DNA of 25,317 nucleotides from the NCBI GenBank assembly GCA_040752295.1, contig JBFMFE010000157.1:1-25317 (forward strand). Direction: 5' to 3'. Origin of the DNA: JBFMFE01 sp040752295 (GTDB lineage: Bacteria > UBP15 > UBA6099 > JBFMBQ01). Positions 20,315-25,317 of the stretch are shown one piece after another (within the stretch, counting starts at the first letter, position 1; the number at the start of each line of letters is the position of its first letter). The translations under genes and the position numbers were made by a program. The notes under the pieces are model-generated. The model saw nothing but the letters and a program-made list of their open reading frames with translations, made no database searches and had not been told where the DNA came from.

Positions 20315-21728
20315 CACCCCGCCGCGCCGACTCCATCGCGGCGGTGTAAAAGCCGAAGTGAATCCAGAAATACGCGAGCCACGTGCCGGTGGTCGTCTGA
20401 AAGCAGAGCCACAAGCACGCCATCGCGCTGAAAAGCCCCGGAAGGAACGGAAGCGTCTCTCCGCGCTTCGCCCCCCGGGGCAGCCTGACGAACGGCGCGA
20501 ACGTCGCCCACAGAAGCCACGCCAGGACCGCCGTCCCCGCCGCCCCCGTGTCGAGCAGCGTCAATATGAACTGGTTGCTCACCCATCCCCCGCGCTGCTC
20601 GAATCCCACGTGCGTGTCGGTGAGCGTTTTGTAGCTCCCCGTCCCGCTGCCCGCCACGGGATGCAGCTTCCACAGCTCGAGCGCCGTCCGGTACGTCTTC
20701 ATCCTGTAGTGAAACCCCGGGGTTTCGCCGGGACTGACAATGGACTGAAATCGCTGCACGTACACCGCTGGCTTCAACGTTCCCGTCAAACTCAGAGCGG
20801 CTGAAAACACGAGCGCGGCGAGGGCGACCGCCGCGACCGCCTTCCAGTAGAGGCGGAGCCGCTCCTCGATCCGCCCCCCGCGCATGTAATACAGAAGTAT
20901 GATCAGCCCCGCGAAGAAGGCGACCCACGCGGTGCGCGTGTAGCTGATTATCAGCGCGATCACGTGCACCGCCGCGCCCGCCCACGCCCATTTCCTCCAC
21001 CTTCCCGGAACCCACCCGCTCAGCGCGATGCTCAGGAGTATCAGCCCCTGCGCCGCCGCAAGACCCCCGAATATGTTCCCCTCGCGCATCGTCCCCTTTA
21101 TGTAGAACTCCCCGTGCATCGCGGACAGAACCCACGCCGCCTTCACTCCCGCCTTGAAGAACGCGAGCGACAGCGCGCCGTACAGCGACTCCACGGCGCC
21201 CAGCGCGAGGAAAAAGCCCAGGTACCGCCCCAGTCCGCCCCTCTGCCGTATGAATTCCGCGGTCAGAAAGTACGCGACGGTGACGACGAATATCAGCAGA
21301 AACTGGCGCAGGCAGAAGAGCGGCGCGGCGGACACCGCGGCGGACGAAAACAGGTTCATGCCCAGGTACGCCGCAACGGGGGCGTAGGGCGCCGGAACCG
21401 TCTCCCTCTTCGCTCCCCCTCGCGCCGGACGAAGCGCCACGACGAGAAAAAGCATGACCGCCGCCACGTGCTCCGCCTTGACTGTCACGCCGGAAACCTC
21501 CCACTGAAGAAACTGGAGGTACGCGACGGCTAAAAAGAGGGCGAAGGTAACCGCCGGTGGAAGGACGAAGAGAGAGACGGCGGCGCACGCCGCGGCGGCG
21601 TAGAGCGCCGCGGCGGAGGCGCCGCCGAGTGTCATCGCGGCGGCGAGCGCGGCGGGGGCGATGACGTACAGGAGAACGAGCCTTGTGTCAATCACGAAGC
21701 GGCGCATCTGCAATCGGTGTGTCGGCAT
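20256..21728 (-). CDS. O-antigen ligase/polymerase family membrane protein (Wzy_C/WaaL)
   Basis: A 490-residue polytopic inner-membrane protein with about eleven hydrophobic segments. The signature ISYTRTAWVAFFAG in the middle followed by a large periplasmic loop (about residues 310-400, with YRMKTYRTALELWKLHPVAGSGTG) is characteristic of the O-antigen ligase/Wzy_C family, which joins or polymerises undecaprenyl-linked glycans. The HPVAGSGTGSY stretch matches the family's conserved hPl.GvG.g.y loop. I used ATG 21728; ATG 21707 and TTG 21731 are alternatives and none has a good ribosome site. It heads a set with the methyltransferase and GT4 genes. Polymerase and ligase cannot be separated from sequence alone. 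Confidence 0.83.
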   Translation of the reverse strand: MPTHRLQMRRFVIDTRLVLLYVIAPAALAAAMTLGGASAAALYAAAACAAVSLFVLPPAVTFALFLAVAYLQFLQWEVSGVTVKAEHVAAVMLFLVVALRPARGGAKRETVPAPYAPVAAYLGMNLFSSAAVSAAPLFCLRQFLLIFVVTVAYFLTAEFIRQRGGLGRYLGFFLALGAVESLYGALSLAFFKAGVKAAWVLSAMHGEFYIKGTMREGNIFGGLAAAQGLILLSIALSGWVPGRWRKWAWAGAAVHVIALIISYTRTAWVAFFAGLIILLYYMRGGRIEERLRLYWKAVAAVALAALVFSAALSLTGTLKPAVYVQRFQSIVSPGETPGFHYRMKTYRTALELWKLHPVAGSGTGSYKTLTDTHVGFEQRGGWVSNQFILTLLDTGAAGTAVLAWLLWATFAPFVRLPRGAKRGETLPFLPGLFSAMACLWLCFQTTTGTWLAYFWIHFGFYTAAMESARRGDEGSDGSGRRNAAVPAVRA

Positions 21729-21733
21729 CAAAA

Positions 21734-21823
21734 TCGAACGTCGAAGGTCGAAAGGAGAATATCGAATGTCGAAGTGAAAAAAACTTCATAATTCGACGTT
21801 CGATATTCGTTATTCGATATTCG
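21734..21823. repeat. TCGAA-type palindromic repeat
   Basis: Dense TCGAA/TTCGA words fill 90 bp. Two 17-bp arms (21757-21773 and 21792-21808, GAATATCGAAYGTCGAA and its complement) differ at one base and enclose GTG, seven A's and CTTCATAA. On the minus strand the frame through it reads EYRTSNYEVFFTSTFDI, a repeat-derived peptide and not a gene. It is AT-rich compared with its neighbours. Confidence 0.7.
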
Positions 21824-22003
21824 TTTTAAGAACATAAATCCCGGCGAAAAAAGTCTTTTCAAACTGCTTAGACGGCTCAGTCCGATAAAGCTTTTCTTTA
21901 AAAAACTTGTACATTCTTCAGCATTCTTCAGCCTTGCGTCAATTCCCGGCTCCATGGCGGAGCATGGAGCCAGCGAGTTCTTTTCATGTCGTTTGCCGGT
22001 GTC
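21824..22003. other. Intergenic with an 8-bp hairpin after the phosphodiesterase gene
   Basis: GGCTCCAT (21948-21955) and ATGGAGCC (21964-21971) form a perfect 8-bp hairpin 33 bp past the phosphodiesterase stop (minus strand). There is no T-tract, so a terminator role is uncertain. ATTCTTCAGC is repeated in tandem at 21913-21922 and 21923-21932. No gene or promoter for the ligase gene was recognised. Confidence 0.4.
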
Positions 22004-23455
22004 TCACCCTGTCGCGGCGACCGGTCTGCCGTCGGCTTCGGGCATGGCGGCGCCGAGCAGCGCGGCGGCGGTGGGCGCGGCGTCCACGATCGAGGCGCTT
22101 TTCACGGCGCCCGGCTCCACGCCCTCGCCGGCGACGATGAGGGGGACGAGCGAATCGTCGCGGTGAAGGTGCCCGTGCTGCCCCCTGTGCGGGGCGTCGG
22201 TGAAGCAGAACCCCTCGTCGTAGTTGACCATGATCACGACGTCGGCGCTGCGGGGGCACGCGTAACCGCGCAGCCGCTCGACGGCGTCGGGGTACTTTTC
22301 GTCGTTGTCCCGCAGGAACGCCTCCGCGTCCGATGCGCTCCCGCCGGTGTAGTGACGGTACCGGTCAGTGGAAGGGTCCTTCACGAGAATGAACTCGATC
22401 CAGCCGGGGAGTATCTTCCCGAACCGCGAGCGGGAGAGCTTCTCGATGGTTTCGGCAAGTGGCAACAGGTCGTTTTTAAGGTCGGGGCGCTCACCCCATC
22501 CGCCCCCCCCGCGCCTCACGTACAGGTGCATGCTCCCACCCTGGTTCACCATAACGAGATCGCATTCCCCGACGGGCGCCCCGCGTCTCTCGCCGGGCAG
22601 GAACGGCTTCCGCCCCGCCGCCGCCATCATTTCCCCAAACTGCGCGTCGTATATCAGATGCCCCTCGTCGTCCTTCACCTCCGCCTGCCCGTGGTCGGCG
22701 GTGAGCAGGTAGTACATCTCGCACTTCTCCGCGTGCGGTCTCAGCGCCTCCACAACGACCCCGAGCAGCGGGTCCAGGTGCCGGGTCAGATACTCCGCCT
22801 GCGTGCCGGGACCGTGGCGGTGCGAGTACCCGTCCAGCCCGGAGAAGTAGATGGTGAAGTAGTCGGGCAGTTCGCGCGTCCGCCGCAGGTACTGCACGGC
22901 GCGCCTCGCCGTGTCCCTCTCGAAGACCTGGTATTCCAGCCGGTTTTCGTGGCAGAGGGCGAAGCGTATCATGTCGCCGCGCGACGGTCGCACCCACGCC
23001 GCGGCGCCCCGGCTGACGTGGTCGAACACCACCGCGCCGCTCATCCCCGCGCGCGCCAGCGCCTCGTATATGGTCGGCGCGCCGGCGCTGATCTCCGCGT
23101 TCGCCAGCGGAGTCCCCTTCCTCTCCGGCAGAAACACCGTCGGAAGCCCGAAAAGCCTGAACCCGTACACGTGAAGCGCGGCGTGCAGGTTCGTGTAGTC
23201 GCGGTACACGGGCGACCCGGCGTACCTGTTGAACCACCCGTTGCCGAGCAGGTTGTGCTTCACCGGCAGGCAGCCCGTGTACAGGGACGCCTGGCACGTG
23301 AGCGTCACGCTCGGAAACACGCTCACCGCGCGCTCAACCCTCAGCCCCTTTCCGAACAGCGACCTGAACACGTGCAGCGAGCCGCCGTCCAGCATCGAGT
23401 AGAACGGCTCGCGGCACAGCCCGTCCACGTTGATCACGACCACTTTCCTTTTCAA
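22004..23455 (-). CDS. Alkaline-phosphatase-superfamily phosphodiesterase/nucleotide pyrophosphatase
   Basis: A 483-residue hydrolase of the AP/NPP superfamily, which cleaves phosphate mono- or diesters with two metals. Metal Asp11 is in INVDGL and nucleophile Thr51 in FPSVTLTCQASLYTG. Asp208 and His212 are in SGLDGYSHRHGP, Asp254-His255 in LTADHGQ, and His427 in GQHGHLHRDD. No signal peptide is seen, so it is probably cytoplasmic. The frame stays open far upstream, but that DNA is the antisense of cysS. I therefore start at TTG 23455, preceded by AAGGGGAGG and followed directly by the first conserved strand KVVVINVDG. It diverges from cysS across 189 bp. Type I phosphodiesterase or phosphoglycerol-transferase-like chemistry is possible; substrate unknown. 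Confidence 0.85.
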   Translation of the reverse strand: MKRKVVVINVDGLCREPFYSMLDGGSLHVFRSLFGKGLRVERAVSVFPSVTLTCQASLYTGCLPVKHNLLGNGWFNRYAGSPVYRDYTNLHAALHVYGFRLFGLPTVFLPERKGTPLANAEISAGAPTIYEALARAGMSGAVVFDHVSRGAAAWVRPSRGDMIRFALCHENRLEYQVFERDTARRAVQYLRRTRELPDYFTIYFSGLDGYSHRHGPGTQAEYLTRHLDPLLGVVVEALRPHAEKCEMYYLLTADHGQAEVKDDEGHLIYDAQFGEMMAAAGRKPFLPGERRGAPVGECDLVMVNQGGSMHLYVRRGGGGWGERPDLKNDLLPLAETIEKLSRSRFGKILPGWIEFILVKDPSTDRYRHYTGGSASDAEAFLRDNDEKYPDAVERLRGYACPRSADVVIMVNYDEGFCFTDAPHRGQHGHLHRDDSLVPLIVAGEGVEPGAVKSASIVDAAPTAAALLGAAMPEADGRPVAATG

Positions 23456-23492
23456 TGCCCTCCCCTTCCCCACCGGGTTTTCACGACACGGA

Positions 23493-23521
23493 ATGTTAGC
23501 GCAATTTCGACGCTCCGGCAA
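23493..23521 (-). promoter_or_regulatory. Possible promoter of the phosphodiesterase gene
   Basis: On the minus strand, TTGCCG (23516-23521) and TAACAT (23493-23498) are separated by 17 bp; each matches four of six consensus bases. It lies 38 bp upstream of the TTG start. Confidence 0.4.
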
Positions 23522-23552
23522 AGCGCGCCGCGCGCGTTCTCCCTCCTCCCTT

Positions 23553-23582
23553 TTGGAAAAACGCGCCGCGGACGGATATAAT
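23553..23582 (+). promoter_or_regulatory. Probable cysS promoter
   Basis: A perfect TATAAT at 23577-23582 is preceded at 18 bp by TTGGAA (23553-23558, four of six). The predicted start near 23589 gives a leader of about 56 nt. Confidence 0.6.
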
Positions 23583-23644
23583 GAAATTACAGACGGGCGT
23601 TTCTTCCGCGCGGACGACTCGCCCTTCCGGAGTGTGCGCGCCCG

Positions 23645-25156
23645 ATGGCGGAATCCGGCGTCTTCAGAGGCATAAAGGTCTATGACGACCTCGCGAGGGA
23701 GAAGCGCGACTTCATCCCCCTCGAGGGAAACAAGGTCAGGATGTACGTCTGCGGCGTCACGGTGTACGACACCTGCCACCTCGGACACGCAAGGGCGTAC
23801 GTCACGTTCGACGTCATACGCCGCTACCTCGAGTACCGCGGCTACGACGTGACTCACGTGCAGAACTTCACGGACGTGGACGACAAGATCATACGCCGAG
23901 CGAGAGAAGAAAACGTCTCCGAAGCCGAGATCGCGGAGCGGTACATAAGGGACTACTTCGAAGTGATGGACGCGCTTCACGTCAGGCGCGCCGCCCATTA
24001 CCCCCGCGCAACCGACCACGTCCCCGACATGATCGAAACCATCGCCGCCCTCGTCGGGAAGGGGCACGCCTACGCGGCGGACGGAAACGTCTTCTTCAGC
24101 GTGGGGAGCTTTCCCGGCTACGGCAGGCTCAGCCGCGCCGCGACGGACGGCGACCCCGGCGCGCAGGCGCCCGAGGAAACGACCGAGGGAAAACGCGACC
24201 CGCACGACTTCGCGCTCTGGAAAGCCGCCAAGCCGGGCGAGCCGTTCTGGCTCAGCCCCTGGGGCGAGGGTCGCCCCGGATGGCACATCGAGTGCTCCGT
24301 CATGGCGATGAAACACCTGGGCGGCGCGACGCTCGACATACACGGCGGGGGGCGCGACCTTCTGTTCCCGCACCACGAAAACGAGATCGCACAGTCCGAA
24401 TCGGCGACGGGCAGAAAATTCGCGAACTTCTGGGTCCACAACGGCTTCGTGCAGATGAACCGCGAAAAAATGTCGAAGTCGCTCGGAAACATCGTCTCCG
24501 TCAGGGAACTGCTCGAAAAACACTCGCCGGACGCCATACGGCTGATGCTTCTGAAGGCGCACTACAGGATGCCGCTGAACTTCAGCCTCGAATCGCTCGA
24601 GGACGCGCGCGAGGGACTCGAACGCTTCCGCGCGTTCTTCGACGCGTACGACGCCATACTGAACTGCCGGCAGGAATTCAAGCCCGGCGCTCATCCCGAA
24701 AAATGCGAGTACGAGCCGGGCAGGCAGTCAATTGACGTCGCGATGAGTGACGCCGAAGACGGTTTCGTCGGCGCGATGAACGACGACTTCAACACGCCGG
24801 AGGCGCTCGCCGCGCTCTACGGGCTTGTCCGCGCCGGCAACGCCTTCGCCGCAGACGTGACCGCATCCGCGCGCGGCGCATGCTGCGAACTCATCCGCAC
24901 GACGCTGCGGCAGGTCAAAAACAGGGTGATCGAACTCGGAAACGTGCTCGGATTGTTCGAGGAGGACACGGCGGCGCGCTTCGACGGGTGCCGCCGCTTG
25001 ATGGAAGACCTCATCGAGGCGTTCATCTCCGTCAGGCGCTTCGCAAGGGAGAAAAAGGACTGGGAGACCGCCGACCGCATACGCGGCGAACTCGAACGAC
25101 TCGGTGTCATCGTCGAGGACAGGCCAGCCGGCGCCTCCTGGCGACTCAGGCGCTGA
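23645..25156 (+). CDS. cysS: Cysteinyl-tRNA synthetase
   Basis: A 503-residue class I aminoacyl-tRNA synthetase charging tRNA-Cys. The HIGH motif is HLGH (45-48), KMSKS is at 275-279, and the active-site zinc ligands are Cys36, Cys217 (IECSVM), His243 and Glu247 (FPHHENE). The C-terminal helical domain is present and ends in a typical DRPAGASWRL. It is about 40 residues longer than many bacterial CysRS, with extra sequence near residues 165-185 (GDPGAQAPEETTEG) and in the region after residue 345 (EFKPGAHPEKCEYEPG). ATG 23645 has only a weak, distant GGAG. It has its own promoter and no operon partner in the window. Confidence 0.96.
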   Translation: MAESGVFRGIKVYDDLAREKRDFIPLEGNKVRMYVCGVTVYDTCHLGHARAYVTFDVIRRYLEYRGYDVTHVQNFTDVDDKIIRRAREENVSEAEIAERYIRDYFEVMDALHVRRAAHYPRATDHVPDMIETIAALVGKGHAYAADGNVFFSVGSFPGYGRLSRAATDGDPGAQAPEETTEGKRDPHDFALWKAAKPGEPFWLSPWGEGRPGWHIECSVMAMKHLGGATLDIHGGGRDLLFPHHENEIAQSESATGRKFANFWVHNGFVQMNREKMSKSLGNIVSVRELLEKHSPDAIRLMLLKAHYRMPLNFSLESLEDAREGLERFRAFFDAYDAILNCRQEFKPGAHPEKCEYEPGRQSIDVAMSDAEDGFVGAMNDDFNTPEALAALYGLVRAGNAFAADVTASARGACCELIRTTLRQVKNRVIELGNVLGLFEEDTAARFDGCRRLMEDLIEAFISVRRFAREKKDWETADRIRGELERLGVIVEDRPAGASWRLRR

Positions 25157-25317
25157 ACCGTTAAGGCGGGCTTCGGGCTTCGGCAAATAATAAACACCGA
25201 TTTTCGCGGAATGTGAAGCCGTCATAATCGGACTTAAGTTTTTTCACCTTTTTTCCCGTGTATTCCTCCTGATGCGCCAAAAATAGTTTGGCTGCCATTT
25301 GAAGGTTATATTTGCAC
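25157..25317. other. Region after cysS, no gene seen
   Basis: CCGATT and AATCGG enclose a weak long-range hairpin (about 25198-25227) followed by a short T-run (GTTTTTTC). This could be a poor cysS terminator, but the stem is short and the loop long. No reading frame is supported up to the window end. Confidence 0.3.

Noticed and set aside
21728..21955. 75-codon minus-strand frame
   Set aside because: Its C-terminal half is the TCGAA repeat read as protein, a common false gene; no ribosome site or domain.
23456..24694. Upstream extension of the phosphodiesterase frame to 896 residues
   Set aside because: This part is the exact antisense of cysS, which has full catalytic motifs. The conserved phosphodiesterase sequence begins at the TTG at 23455.

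Overview
The window is chromosomal DNA from a GC-rich, Gram-negative-type bacterium. The evidence is dense coding with frequent GTG and TTG starts, RodA cell-wall synthesis, a WaaL-type O-antigen ligase, an HD-GYP signalling protein and sigma70-like promoters. Several families of palindromic intergenic repeats resemble those littering genomes of uncultivated PVC or Omnitrophota-like lineages; that placement is a weak inference. There is no rRNA, tRNA, CRISPR array, transposase or phage gene.

Region 1 (1-3001) is accessory. It holds a hairpin-rich repeat, an unrecognised protein with an FN3-like end, an AT-rich lipoprotein gene, and a secreted-protein gene cut off after its signal peptide by a repeat block. 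About 860 bp of repeat-filled DNA without genes follows. Region 2 (3002-5004, minus strand) is a decayed fatty-acid/alcohol operon: an acyl-CoA dehydrogenase missing its C-terminus runs directly into the C-terminal third of a zinc-type alcohol dehydrogenase, followed by an intact TetR regulator. The promoter carries FadR-like dyads. Region 3 (5097-8479, minus) is a likely rodA - alpha/beta hydrolase - HD-GYP transcription unit, with a repeat-bearing intergenic stretch upstream.

Region 4 (9240-16361, minus) is the most coherent system: a tightly packed operon of an ArsR-type repressor, a GH38 alpha-mannosidase-like enzyme, a small unrecognised Cys-containing protein, an IlvD/Edd dehydratase, an extended SDR and a DapA-family aldolase resembling KDG aldolase YagE. 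A near-consensus promoter with a dyad at the expected start site precedes it. I infer glycan-fed, non-phosphorylative sugar-acid catabolism (sugar release, oxidation, dehydration, aldol cleavage) under autoregulated repression. The substrate is not proven.

Region 5 (16538-25317) is housekeeping and envelope: a coiled-coil membrane protein, prs (PRPP synthetase), a minus-strand polysaccharide set (O-antigen ligase/polymerase, zinc-ribbon methyltransferase, GT4 glycosyltransferase), a TCGAA-type palindromic repeat, an alkaline-phosphatase-superfamily phosphodiesterase, and divergent cysS.
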